This document shows positions 33,182-42,905 of a DNA stretch of 64,000 nucleotides, one piece after another. A model generated the notes under the pieces. That model did no database searches, had not been told where the DNA came from, and was given only the letters and a program-made list of their open reading frames with translations. The position numbers and the translations under genes are program-made. Source of the stretch: Trebonia sp964581815 (GTDB lineage: Bacteria > Actinomycetota > Actinomycetes > Streptosporangiales > Streptosporangiaceae); assembly GCA_964581815.1 (NCBI GenBank), contig CAZORE010000018.1, forward strand, positions 1 through 64,000, read 5' to 3'. The stretch's first letter is position 1, and the number at the start of each line of letters is the position of its first letter.

Positions 33182-34594
33182 CTACGCGACGAGGGTCTTC
33201 ACCGCCGCGGTCATCTCGGTGAGCGCCTTCTTCGCGTCGGCGAAGTACATGCTCGTCTTCGGGTTGACGTACAGCTCGTTGTCGATGCCCGCGTAGCCGC
33301 TGCCCATGGAGCGCTTGACGACGATGATCGACTTGGCCTGGTCGACGTCGAGGATGGGCATGCCGGAGATCGCCGTGCCCGCCCGGCGCGCCGCCGGGTT
33401 GGTCACGTCGTTCGCGCCGATCACCAGGGCCACGTCGGCCCGGGCGAACTCCGGGTTGATCTCGTCCATCTCCTTGAGCAGCGGGTACGGCACGTTCGCC
33501 TCGGCGAGCAGCACGTTCATGTGGCCGGGCATCCGCCCGGCGACCGGGTGGATGGCGTAGGAGACCTCGATGCCGCGCGACTCGAGCAGCGACCCGAGCT
33601 CGGCGCAGGCGTGCTGCGCCTGGGCGGCGGCCAGGCCGTAGCCGGGCACGATGATCACCTTGGACGCGTAGGCGAGCTGGATCGCGGCGTCGTCGGCGGC
33701 GATCGAGCGGACCTGCGCGTCACCGGAGACCGCCGCCGCGACGGCGGTGTCGCCGGTGCCGAACCCGCCGACGATGATGTTGGCGAGCGAGCGGTTCATC
33801 GCGTCGGCCATCAGCTTGGTGAGGATGCCGCCGGACGCGCCGACCAGCGCGCCGGCCACGATCAGCGCCCAGTTGCCGACGACGAAGCCGGCCATCGCGA
33901 CCGCGGTGCCGGTGAACGCGTTGAGCAGTGAGATCACCACCGGCATGTCGGCGCCGCCGATCGGCAGCACCATCATCACGCCGAACGCGAGCGAGGCGAG
34001 CACCAGGATGAGCAGCGCGGGCAGCGACGCCGTGGTGAACATGAACGCGCCCGTGCCGAGCGCGATCACCGCGAGCGCCACGTTGAGCGCCCGGCCGCCC
34101 TTGAAGACGATGGGGCTGCCGCTGATCAGGCCCTGCAGCTTGCCCGCCGCGATGAGCGACCCGGTGAACGTCACCGAGCCGATGATCACGTCGAGCACGG
34201 TGAACACCGACGTGGTGCCGAGCACGCCGCCCGGTGTCGACTCGTCGTGGATGTACTCGTAGATTGCCACGAGCGCCGCCGCGCCGCCGCCGACCGCGTT
34301 GAACATCGACACGAGCTGCGGCATCGCGGTCATCTGGACCGTGCGCGCGGAGTACAGGCCGGCCACCGAGCCGAGCAGCGCGCCGACGATCAGCACCGTC
34401 CAGCCGACCCCGGTGACCGCGCCGTCGTGGATCAGCAGGACCAGCGTGATGACAATCGCGATGGCCATGCCGGCGATGGACACCTGGTTGCCGCGGCGCG
34501 CGGTACCGGGCGAGTTCATCAGGTGCAGGCCGACGACGAAGCAGGCCGCCGCCAGCACGTAGACAAGCTGGATGTTCGTGGTGAAGCTGTCCAT
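33182..34594 (-). CDS. pntB: Proton-translocating NAD(P) transhydrogenase subunit beta
   Basis: Membrane subunit of 470 aa that couples hydride transfer from NADH to NADP+ with proton flow. About nine N-terminal membrane helices are followed by the soluble NADP-binding domain III (VIIVPGYGLAAAQAQHA, VSYAIHPVAGRMPGHMNVLLAEA, VIGANDVTNPAAR, KRSMGSGYAG). AGGAGGAC precedes the ATG. It is the last gene of pntA1-pntA2-pntB. Confidence 0.96.
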   Translation of the reverse strand: MDSFTTNIQLVYVLAAACFVVGLHLMNSPGTARRGNQVSIAGMAIAIVITLVLLIHDGAVTGVGWTVLIVGALLGSVAGLYSARTVQMTAMPQLVSMFNAVGGGAAALVAIYEYIHDESTPGGVLGTTSVFTVLDVIIGSVTFTGSLIAAGKLQGLISGSPIVFKGGRALNVALAVIALGTGAFMFTTASLPALLILVLASLAFGVMMVLPIGGADMPVVISLLNAFTGTAVAMAGFVVGNWALIVAGALVGASGGILTKLMADAMNRSLANIIVGGFGTGDTAVAAAVSGDAQVRSIAADDAAIQLAYASKVIIVPGYGLAAAQAQHACAELGSLLESRGIEVSYAIHPVAGRMPGHMNVLLAEANVPYPLLKEMDEINPEFARADVALVIGANDVTNPAARRAGTAISGMPILDVDQAKSIIVVKRSMGSGYAGIDNELYVNPKTSMYFADAKKALTEMTAAVKTLVA

Positions 34595-34606
34595 GACCGT
34601 GTCCTC

Positions 34607-35041
34607 CTAAGACCGCGCGCCCGGCTGCGCCTGCGAGCCGGCGGCGTGCCCGTTAGACGCGGCGGAGCTTCCCGCGCCGACCGCGTTGACCGCGCCGGCG
34701 GGCGGCGTGACCGCGGGCGGCGTGACCGCGGCCGGTGCGGCCGGGGCGGGGGCCGGCGCCGCCTTACGGCGGAACATCTTCAGCATCCGGCCGGTCACCA
34801 CGTAACCGCCGACCACGTTGGCGGCGGCGAAGAAGGCGGCGACGAACGCCAGCACGTAGCCGACGACGTTGTGCGCGGTGAGGCCGATCAGCAGCGCGCC
34901 GGCGAGCACGATGCCGTGGATGGAGTTGGCCGCCGACATCAGCGGCGTGTGCAGGGTCGCGGGGACCTTGCCGATGACCTCGATGCCGACGAGCAGCGCG
35001 AGCACGAAGATGGTGAGGTCGGTAACCAGGGCGGTCGACAT
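34607..35041 (-). CDS. pntA2: NAD(P) transhydrogenase subunit alpha, membrane part
   Basis: Short subunit of 144 aa with three or four membrane helices (about residues 5-90; motifs TPLMSAANSIHGIVLAGAL and VVGGYVVTGRMLKMF). A Pro/Ala-rich cytoplasmic tail of about 50 aa follows. In many bacteria the alpha chain is split as here. It is 2 bp downstream of pntA1 and 12 bp upstream of pntB, so the three form one operon. Confidence 0.94.
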   Translation of the reverse strand: MSTALVTDLTIFVLALLVGIEVIGKVPATLHTPLMSAANSIHGIVLAGALLIGLTAHNVVGYVLAFVAAFFAAANVVGGYVVTGRMLKMFRRKAAPAPAPAAPAAVTPPAVTPPAGAVNAVGAGSSAASNGHAAGSQAQPGARS

Positions 35042-35043
35042 CG

Positions 35044-36204
35044 CTAGCTCCCTTGGCTCGTGGTCGATTCGGCGGCGAGCAGTTTCGCGACGGCGGGATG
35101 CACGACCTCGCCCCCGTGCGTGACGACGACCCCCGCCTGGATCTCGTCAGTCGTGTCGATCGCCAGCGCCCCCTCGCTGACCAGCTGCAGCAGCAGCGCG
35201 CTGATGTTCCGCGAGTAGGCGTTCGACGCGGCGGTGGGCATGGCGGCCGCGAGGTTCTGTGCCCCGATAACGGTGACACCGTTCGGGGTGACGATGGTTT
35301 CCCCAGCCACCGAGCCGGCCACGTTGCCGCCGAGCGGGCTCGCGCCCATGTCCACGATCACCGACCCGGCGCTCATCGCGCGCACCGCGTCCTCGGTGAC
35401 GAGCAGCGGCGGGCGCCGGCCCGGCACCTGCGCGGTGGTGATCACCACGTCGTGCCTGGCGATGTGCCCGGCCAGCTCGGCCTGCTGCGCGTCCCGCTCC
35501 TCGGCGGTGAGCTCGCGGGCGTACCCGCCCTCGCCGGCCGCGCTGACCGGCGAGGTCAGCTCGATGTACGTGGCCCCGAGCGACTCGACCTCGCCCTTGG
35601 ACGCGGGCCGCACGTCGTACCCGCTGACCTGGGCGCCCAGCCGCCTGGCCGTGCCGATCGCCTGCAGGCCCGCCACGCCGGTGCCGAGCACGAGCAGCTT
35701 CGCGGGCCGGGCCGTGCCCGCCGCGGTGATCAGCAGCGGGAAGAACCGGCCGTACGCGTCGGCGGCGACCAGCGCGGCCTTGTAGCCGGCCACGTTGGCC
35801 TGCGAGCTGAGCGCGTCCATGACCTGGGTGCGGGACAGCGTGCGCGGCAGCCCGTCGAGGGAGACCGCGGTGACGCCGGCCGCCGCGAGGTCGCGGGCCA
35901 GGTTGGGGTCGGTGAGCGGGGACAGCATGCCGATGACGGCCTGCCCGGCGTGCATCCGCGCAAGCGCGGCCGCGTCCGGGCGGGTCACCGTGAGGATGAC
36001 GTCCGCGGTCGCGTACAGGTTGTCGGTGCTGGTGACGGCCGCCCCGGCCGCGGTATAGGCGCTGTCGGGAAACCAGGCGCTGTCCCCGGCGCCCGCCTCG
36101 ACAAGCACCTCGAGACCCGCCTGGACAAGCCGCGGCACGGTCTCCGGCACCAGGGCGACGCGCCGTTCTCCTGGCGCGCTCTCCTTTACGACAGCCACCT
36201 TCAT
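35044..36204 (-). CDS. pntA1: NAD(P) transhydrogenase subunit alpha, NAD-binding part
   Basis: Soluble domain I of 386 aa that binds NAD(H). It belongs to the alanine dehydrogenase/PNT family: VVKESAPGERRVALVPETV at the start, GMLSPLTDP, the Rossmann motif VLGTGVAGLQAIGTARRLG and VIVDMGASPLGGNV. GAGGTC lies upstream of the ATG at 36204. It is the first gene of the leftward operon. Confidence 0.95.
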   Translation of the reverse strand: MKVAVVKESAPGERRVALVPETVPRLVQAGLEVLVEAGAGDSAWFPDSAYTAAGAAVTSTDNLYATADVILTVTRPDAAALARMHAGQAVIGMLSPLTDPNLARDLAAAGVTAVSLDGLPRTLSRTQVMDALSSQANVAGYKAALVAADAYGRFFPLLITAAGTARPAKLLVLGTGVAGLQAIGTARRLGAQVSGYDVRPASKGEVESLGATYIELTSPVSAAGEGGYARELTAEERDAQQAELAGHIARHDVVITTAQVPGRRPPLLVTEDAVRAMSAGSVIVDMGASPLGGNVAGSVAGETIVTPNGVTVIGAQNLAAAMPTAASNAYSRNISALLLQLVSEGALAIDTTDEIQAGVVVTHGGEVVHPAVAKLLAAESTTSQGS

Positions 36205-36491
36205 GGGCGTGACCTCGGCATCATGACAACCCCTACTCGCATCGCACGGCTGCGCCTTGTCATTCTGAGGCTATGACCGCAGGCAAGCGGAACGGTAGGA
36301 CCAACGCCACCATGATCGTCACACTTTTTACCCGTTTCACGAAGATTCTTCGTTTTCTGTGACCCATGGTGCCGATGAGGACAGCCTGCCCCCGTTCTGC
36401 TACATACTCAACAGCAAATTAACGCAGAACCTGCATCTTCAAACAACCCCAATCTCAGCACCAGCCTCAGCCTGGCCCGCGGCGCGGCGGA
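36205..36491. promoter_or_regulatory. pnt promoter region with palindrome
   Basis: The 287 bp between pntA1 and the IclR gene hold no gene. A 15-bp palindrome ACGAAGA-T-TCTTCGT lies at 36339-36353, about 135 bp upstream of the pntA1 start, within an AT-richer stretch. It is a candidate operator for pnt. No confident promoter hexamers were assigned. Confidence 0.35.
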
Positions 36492-37223
36492 TCACGGCCC
36501 GTGGCTGGCGGAGTCGGCGCGCAGCAACTCGCCGATGCGGTCGCCCGCGGCGACGACAGCGGCCGCGTGCAGCCGGCCGGGGGAGCGGGTCAGCCGCTCG
36601 ATCGGGCCGGAGACCGAGATGGCGGCGAGCACCTTGCCGCCCGAGCCGCGCACCGGGGCGGAGACCGAGGCCACCCCCGCCTCCCGTTCGGCGGCGCTCG
36701 CGGCCCAGCCGCGGCGGCGGACGCCGGCCAGCGTGGTCGCGGTGAACCGCGCGCCGCGCAAGCCCCGGTGCATCCGCTCGCCTTCCTCCCAGGCGAGCAG
36801 CACCTGCGCGGCCGAGCCCGCGGTCATCGGCAGCGCGGACCCGATCGGCACGGTGTCGCGCAGCCCGCTGGCGCGCTCGGCGGCGGCCACGCAGACGCGG
36901 ACGTCCGCCTGCCGGCGGTAGAGCTGAGCGCTTTCGCCGGTCATGTCCCGCAGCTGGATCAGCACCGGCTGCCCGACGGCGAGCAGCCGGTCCTCGCCGG
37001 CCGCCGACGCCAGCTCGGCGACGCGGGGGCCGAGGATGAACCGGCCCTGCACGTCCCGGGCGAGCAGCCGGTGGTGCTCGAGCGCCACCGCGATCCGGTG
37101 CGTGGTGGGGCGCGCGAGCCCGGTCGCCGCGACCAGCTGGGCGAGCGTGGCGGGTCCGCTTTCCACCGCGGCGAGCACGGAAACGGCCTTATCCAGCACC
37201 CCGACGCCGCTAGAGTTGTCCAT
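36492..37223 (-). CDS. ndgR: IclR-family regulator of leucine genes (NdgR-like)
   Basis: Regulator of 243 aa. The winged helix is at the N-terminus (VLDKAVSVLAAVESGPATLAQLVAATGLARPTTHRIAVALE, residues 8-48), and an effector domain follows. It is divergent from leuC, the conserved position of NdgR/LtbR, which controls leucine and other amino-acid genes in actinomycetes. The ATG at 37223 fits family N-termini; the frame continues upstream to 37991 only as a leuC shadow. Confidence 0.92.
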   Translation of the reverse strand: MDNSSGVGVLDKAVSVLAAVESGPATLAQLVAATGLARPTTHRIAVALEHHRLLARDVQGRFILGPRVAELASAAGEDRLLAVGQPVLIQLRDMTGESAQLYRRQADVRVCVAAAERASGLRDTVPIGSALPMTAGSAAQVLLAWEEGERMHRGLRGARFTATTLAGVRRRGWAASAAEREAGVASVSAPVRGSGGKVLAAISVSGPIERLTRSPGRLHAAAVVAAGDRIGELLRADSASHGP

Positions 37224-37374
37224 GTCCTGGTACCGCCGTCTCAGGATGTGAAATGTACGGCGAGCTGGCGCGGATGTTCGCGGAGGCAGGCGGTACGATT
37301 GATCATGTACTGATACTGCCGTCTCGAATCCTGAGATGCAAATCGATACGGCCCAACCAAAGGAGATGACCCGC
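37224..37374. promoter_or_regulatory. Divergent ndgR/leuC promoter region with inverted operator copies
   Basis: The motif ATCCTGAGA(C/T) occurs twice in opposite orientation: at 37238-37247 on the minus strand and 37328-37337 on the plus strand. The second copy is part of a local inverted repeat TCTC-gaatcct-GAGA. These are likely NdgR/IclR binding sites, one near each start. Confidence 0.5.
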
Positions 37375-38802
<1,428 letters not shown>

Positions 38803-38818
38803 GGAGACCAGGACCACC

Positions 38819-39424
38819 ATGGAACCGTTCGTTACGCACACGGGCCGGGCCCTGCCGCTGCGGCGCACCAACGTCGACACCGACCAGATCATCCCCGCCG
38901 TGTACCTCAAGCGGGTCACCCGCGACGGGTTCGGCGACGGGCTGTTCGCCGCCTGGCGCGAGGACCCGTCGTTCGTGCTTAACCAGTCGCGCTACCAGGG
39001 CGCGTCGATCCTCGTGGCGGGCACGGACTTCGGCACCGGGTCATCCCGCGAGCACGCCGTCTGGGCGCTGCTCGACTACGGCTTCCGCGCGGTGATCGCG
39101 CCCCGGTTCGGCGACATCTTCCGCAACAACGCCACCAAGGCGGGCCTGCTGCCCGTGGTACTGCCCGAGAAGGTCGTCGCGCTCATCCAGGACGCGGCGG
39201 AGGCCGAGCCCCCGGCCCAGGTGACGGTCGACCTCGACGGCCGCCTGGTGCGCGTGGTCGGCGGCGGCCTCGCCGAGGACCTGGCGGAGCCGTTCCAGAT
39301 CGACGACTACACCCGCTGGCGCCTCATGGAGGGCCTGGACGACATCGGGCTGACCCTCCGCCACGAGGACGCCATCGCCGCCTTCGAGTCCACCCGCCCT
39401 TCCTTCCTCCCGGCCACCTTGTAG
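38819..39424 (+). CDS. leuD: 3-isopropylmalate dehydratase small subunit
   Basis: Swivelling-domain subunit of 201 aa that completes the LeuCD isomerase. TNVDTDQIIPAVYLK at residues 14-28 and GSSREHAVWALLDYGFRAVIA near 65-85 are diagnostic. AAGGAG precedes the ATG. Translationally adjacent to leuC. Confidence 0.97.
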   Translation: MEPFVTHTGRALPLRRTNVDTDQIIPAVYLKRVTRDGFGDGLFAAWREDPSFVLNQSRYQGASILVAGTDFGTGSSREHAVWALLDYGFRAVIAPRFGDIFRNNATKAGLLPVVLPEKVVALIQDAAEAEPPAQVTVDLDGRLVRVVGGGLAEDLAEPFQIDDYTRWRLMEGLDDIGLTLRHEDAIAAFESTRPSFLPATL

Positions 39425-39461
39425 CCGGCTAGTCACGCTCCCAACCGGGGCACAGCTGAGA

Positions 39462-39524
39462 CGGCCCGCCCGCCGCTGGCCGGCGCGGCGGGCCGCCGCG
39501 CGTTCTGGCCGCCACCAGCGGCCA
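39462..39524 (+). terminator. Hairpins downstream of leuD
   Basis: CGGCCCGCC (39462-39470) pairs with GGCGGGCCG (39487-39495), and TGGCCGC (39506-39512) pairs with GCGGCCA (39518-39524). They lie 38-100 bp after the leuD stop. No T-tract follows, so the strength is uncertain. Confidence 0.5.
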
Positions 39525-39634
39525 CTCCGTGGCACCCGTTCCGTGCCGGGGCCCCGGTACGGAACCGTTTGCCCGTTGGCCTCCGGCCCGTTTCGGCGCC
39601 GGACGGCGGTACCGAAAGCGTGCCGGAAATTTCC

Positions 39635-39734
39635 NNNNNNNNNNNNNNNNNNNNNNNNNNNNNNNNNNNNNNNNNNNNNNNNNNNNNNNNNNNNNNNNNN
39701 NNNNNNNNNNNNNNNNNNNNNNNNNNNNNNNNNN
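39635..39734. other. Scaffold gap 2 (100 N) with 55-bp duplicated flanks
   Basis: Bases 39580-39634 are repeated exactly at 39735-39789. As at the other two gaps, the contigs overlap by 55 bases and the Ns are a spacer without real length. Confidence 0.9.
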
Positions 39735-39963
39735 CCTCCGGCCCGTTTCGGCGCCGGACGGCGGTACCGAAAGCGTGCCGGAAATTTCCGGACATATCTG
39801 GCGCGCACCGGAAAAACAGCTCGGAAAAGGCCCGACACGCGGGCAATATTCGGCAAGGTTATTGTGCGGCGGGGCTTGATCGCCTAATTTCGGGCTGGTC
39901 AGGGGTCGCGGCCCGGCAAGGTGCCACAAGCGCGGCCTCCCGTGGGGGAACGCAGGAGTGAAT

Positions 39964-40302
39964 ATGAACAAGCGTGATCTGATCGACGCGCTCTCGGGTC
40001 GCCTGGGGGACAAGAAGTCCGCGACCGAGGCGCTGAACGCGGTCCTCGAGACCATTCAGTCGGCCGTGGCCGGCGGCGACAAGGTCGCCATCACCGGGTT
40101 CGGTGTCTTCGAGAAAAGCGATCGCCCGGCCCGCACCGCGCGGAACCCCGCCACCGGCGCCGAGATTCACGTCGCGGCCCAGTCGGTACCCAAGTTCCGC
40201 CCGGGTGCTGACTTCAAGGCGCTGGTGAACAACGGGGGCGGCAAGTCGGCGGCCCCGGCCAAGGCGACGGCCAAGGCGACGGCGTCGGCGAGGAAGAGGT
40301 AA
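39964..40302 (+). CDS. hup: HU-family nucleoid protein
   Basis: DNA-bending protein of 112 aa. The HU core (MNKRDLIDALSGRLGDKKSATEA, GFGVFEKSDRPARTARNPATG, VPKFRPGADFKALV) occupies residues 1-93 and is followed by a short Lys/Ala-rich tail. That tail is shorter than in the mycobacterial HupB type, so this is closer to the short HupA form. AGGAG precedes the ATG at 39964; a GTG at 39958 would be too close. Confidence 0.95.
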   Translation: MNKRDLIDALSGRLGDKKSATEALNAVLETIQSAVAGGDKVAITGFGVFEKSDRPARTARNPATGAEIHVAAQSVPKFRPGADFKALVNNGGGKSAAPAKATAKATASARKR

Positions 40303-40349
40303 CGCGGCGCGGCGCCAGGCTGAGCGAAGCCGGAGCGCCGCGGCCAGGA

Positions 40350-40391
40350 ACGCACGGCGGCACGGGGACCTTCCCCGGTGCCGCCGTGCGT
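40350..40391. terminator. Strong bidirectional terminator between hup and ddl
   Basis: A 19-bp stem (40350-40368 with 40372-40391, one bulged G) closes a 3-nt loop. The outer arms are ACGCACGGCGGCAC and GTGCCGCCGTGCGT. It lies between the convergent hup and ddl genes and should end both transcripts. Confidence 0.85.
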
Positions 40392-40416
40392 TTGTGAGCG
40401 GCCAGCCGGCGCTCCG

Positions 40417-41541
40417 CTATGGTTTCGCGAGCGCGGTGGTGATGATCCGGTCGATCAGCCGCGGCAGGGGCAGCCCGGAGGCCGCCCACATCATCGGGAA
40501 CCCGGACGTCGGCGTCATCCCCGGCATGGTGTTGATCTCGTTGACGATCACCTCGCCGCCGGGCGTGTAGAAGAAGTCCACCCGGGCGAGTCCCTCGCAG
40601 CCGATCGCGTCGAACGCCGCGCAGGCCAGCGCGCGCACCCTCATCGCGGCCGCGGCGGGTATCGGCGCGGGGATCTCCATCCGCGACTCCGCGGCCAGGT
40701 ACTTGGCCTCGAAGTCGTACCACGTACTGTTTGGGTCGACCACGATCATGCCGGGCAGCGACGCCTCGGGCGCACCGCCGTCGGGCCCCTCGAGCACGGC
40801 GCATTCCAGCTCGACGCCGTCGACCGCCGCCTCGACGAGCACCTTCCTGTCGTACCGCCTGGCCTCCTCGATGGCCGCCACCAGTGAGTCGGGTCCCGCC
40901 ACCCGCGTTGTACCGATCGACGACCCGCCCCTGGCCGGCTTGACGAACACCGGCCAGCCGAGCTCCGCGATCTCGTCGAGCACCCGCTTGCGCTCGGCGT
41001 CGGGGGCGGACGGCCCCCACTCCCTCTCCCGCACCACCACGTACCGCCCGACGGGCAGCCCGCGGGCCGCGAACAGCAGCTTCATGTACTCCTTGTCCAT
41101 GCCCGCCGCGCTGGCGAGCACCCCCGCCCCGGCGTACCTGATCCCGGCCATCTCAAGCAGCCCCTGGATCGTGCCGTCCTCACCGAAGAGGCCGTGCAGC
41201 AGCGGCAGCACCACGTCGACCTCGCCGAGCTCAGGCGGCACCGCGGTCGGCCCGCTGAATACGAGCCCGCCGCCGCCCGGCCCGGCGGCCGGCGTGACGG
41301 ACACCCCGGGCGTGGCGACGGCCTCCACCGACGGCAGGGTGCCGGACGTCAGCGCCAGCCGCGCGGGGTCGGCGGAGGTGAGTACCCACCGCCCGTCGCG
41401 GGCGATCCCGATCGGCACGACCTCGTACCGCTCCGGGTCGATGGCCCCGAGGATGAGCCCCGCGCTGGCACACGACACCGCGTGCTCGCTGCTGCGCCCG
41501 CCGAACACCACGGCGACCCGGATCTTCCGCGCCGAGCTCAT
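40417..41541 (-). CDS. ddl: D-alanine--D-alanine ligase
   Basis: Housekeeping ATP-grasp ligase of 374 aa that makes D-Ala-D-Ala. The omega-loop signature of ordinary Ddl is present (WYDFEAKYLA, Tyr near 275 and 281), in contrast to His244 in the VanA paralogue. VFVKPARGGSSIG and VNEINTMPGMTPTSGFPMMW are conserved. GGAGGTAA precedes the ATG. The cell therefore encodes both D-Ala-D-Ala and D-Ala-D-Lac routes. Confidence 0.96.
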   Translation of the reverse strand: MSSARKIRVAVVFGGRSSEHAVSCASAGLILGAIDPERYEVVPIGIARDGRWVLTSADPARLALTSGTLPSVEAVATPGVSVTPAAGPGGGGLVFSGPTAVPPELGEVDVVLPLLHGLFGEDGTIQGLLEMAGIRYAGAGVLASAAGMDKEYMKLLFAARGLPVGRYVVVREREWGPSAPDAERKRVLDEIAELGWPVFVKPARGGSSIGTTRVAGPDSLVAAIEEARRYDRKVLVEAAVDGVELECAVLEGPDGGAPEASLPGMIVVDPNSTWYDFEAKYLAAESRMEIPAPIPAAAAMRVRALACAAFDAIGCEGLARVDFFYTPGGEVIVNEINTMPGMTPTSGFPMMWAASGLPLPRLIDRIITTALAKP

Positions 41542-41572
41542 GCGTTACCTCCGCTGAACTGCTGAACTGTCT

Positions 41573-42820
41573 TCATCCCGATACTCCCCGCTCGTCGCGG
41601 TTCAGGCTTTCCAGGGCCAGGTAGGCATCGCTGATCAGGTCCTCCACGTCCTCGAGTCCGATCGAGAAGCGCACGGCGCCCGCGTCGATGCCGGCGGCGG
41701 CGAGCGCCCGTTCGTCAAGCTGGCGGTGCGTGGTGGACGCCGCGTGCGCGACGACCGTGTGCGTGCCCCCAAGCGAGGTCGCGGCGGCGGCCAGCCGGAG
41801 CCTGCTCGCGAGCGCGAGCCCGGCCTCGCGGCCGCCGTACGGGGTAAGGGTGACGATCGCGCCGAAGCGGACCCCCTCAGGGCCCGCGTCGAACAACCGC
41901 CTGGCCAGGTCGTGCCCGGGATGAGTGGGCAGCCCCGGGTAGTCCACGTAGGCGACGGCAGGGTGCTTGGCCATCGTAGCGGCGAACACCGACGCGGTGG
42001 CGCACTGGCGGCGCACGCGGACCGGCAGCGTCTCCAGCCCGCGGCGAAGCTGGAACGCGTCGTCGGGAGACAGTGAGCCGCCAGTGTCGATCCGCGTCGC
42101 CCGGATCTGGGTGATGAGCTCGAGCGCGCCGGTGACGACGCCGCCGGTCACGTCGGAGTGGCCGCCGATGTACTTGGTCGCGGAGTGCACCACCAGGTCG
42201 GCGCCGTGCTCAAGCGGCCGGCAGATCACCGGCGGGGCGAGCGTCGAGTCGATGACGAGCAGCGCCCCCCGCTCGTGCGCGATCTCGGCGAGCCGCTTGA
42301 GGTCGGCCACCGCGGTCGTCGGGTTGGCGACCGTCTCCGCGTAGATGATCCGGGTCGCGGGCCGCATGGCGGCGGACACCGCGTCAAGGTCGGTGATGTC
42401 GACGAAGTCCGTCTCGACGCCGAACCTGGTCAGCACGTTGCGCAGCAGGCTGTACGTGCCGCCGTAGACCGCGGCGGACGCCACCACGTGCGCGCCCGCC
42501 CGGGCGAAGGCGAGGAACACCCCGGAGATCGCCGCCATCCCCGACGCGAACGCCTGGGCGGCCGGCCAGCGCTGCAGGTTGGCCCCCTCGAGCGCGGCGA
42601 CCGCCCGGGCGAACGCGTCGACCGTCGGGTTGTCGATCCGGCTGTAGCTGTAGCCGGGTACCTGGTCGCCGAGTACGGCCGCGTATTCCTGGGCGGAGGA
42701 GAACGAGAAGCCGGCCGTACGGTACACCGGCGTGCCGAGCGGGCGCTGCGTGGTATCGGGAGGGGGCGGCAGGTGAACCGCCCGGGTGTTCTCCCCGAGC
42801 TGCCTTCGGGCTATTTCCAC
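41573..42820 (-). CDS. PLP-dependent trans-sulfuration enzyme (cystathionine gamma-lyase/synthase family)
   Basis: Cys/Met metabolism PLP enzyme of 415 aa. YSYSRIDNPTVDAFARAVAALEG, ASGMAAISGVFLA, the YAETVANPTTAVADL region and the PLP lysine in HSATKYIGGHSDVTGG near residue 221 define the family. The family alone does not tell whether it is a gamma-lyase, a gamma-synthase or an O-acetylhomoserine enzyme. The start is GTG at 42820 with GGAG upstream. Confidence 0.9.
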   Translation of the reverse strand: MEIARRQLGENTRAVHLPPPPDTTQRPLGTPVYRTAGFSFSSAQEYAAVLGDQVPGYSYSRIDNPTVDAFARAVAALEGANLQRWPAAQAFASGMAAISGVFLAFARAGAHVVASAAVYGGTYSLLRNVLTRFGVETDFVDITDLDAVSAAMRPATRIIYAETVANPTTAVADLKRLAEIAHERGALLVIDSTLAPPVICRPLEHGADLVVHSATKYIGGHSDVTGGVVTGALELITQIRATRIDTGGSLSPDDAFQLRRGLETLPVRVRRQCATASVFAATMAKHPAVAYVDYPGLPTHPGHDLARRLFDAGPEGVRFGAIVTLTPYGGREAGLALASRLRLAAAATSLGGTHTVVAHAASTTHRQLDERALAAAGIDAGAVRFSIGLEDVEDLISDAYLALESLNRDERGVSG

Positions 42821-42905
42821 AGATCAGGCTCCATTTTGGGTTTAGTTCCTCCTCGCGTGGAGCACCGTACCGCCCGCCAGGGACTGCCCCGTGCGAAGGC
42901 GGGTC

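Larger units (their letters stand above)
39425..39963. other. leuD-hup intergenic region with scaffold gap and palindromes
   Basis: No gene is supported here. Besides the leuD hairpins it holds CCGGGGCCCCGG (39546-39557) and CCGGAAATTTCCGG (39778-39791), both perfect palindromes. The second spans the right edge of the duplicated flank. After collapsing the false gap the interval is about 384 bp, and the part after 39792 should contain the hup promoter. Confidence 0.5.
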
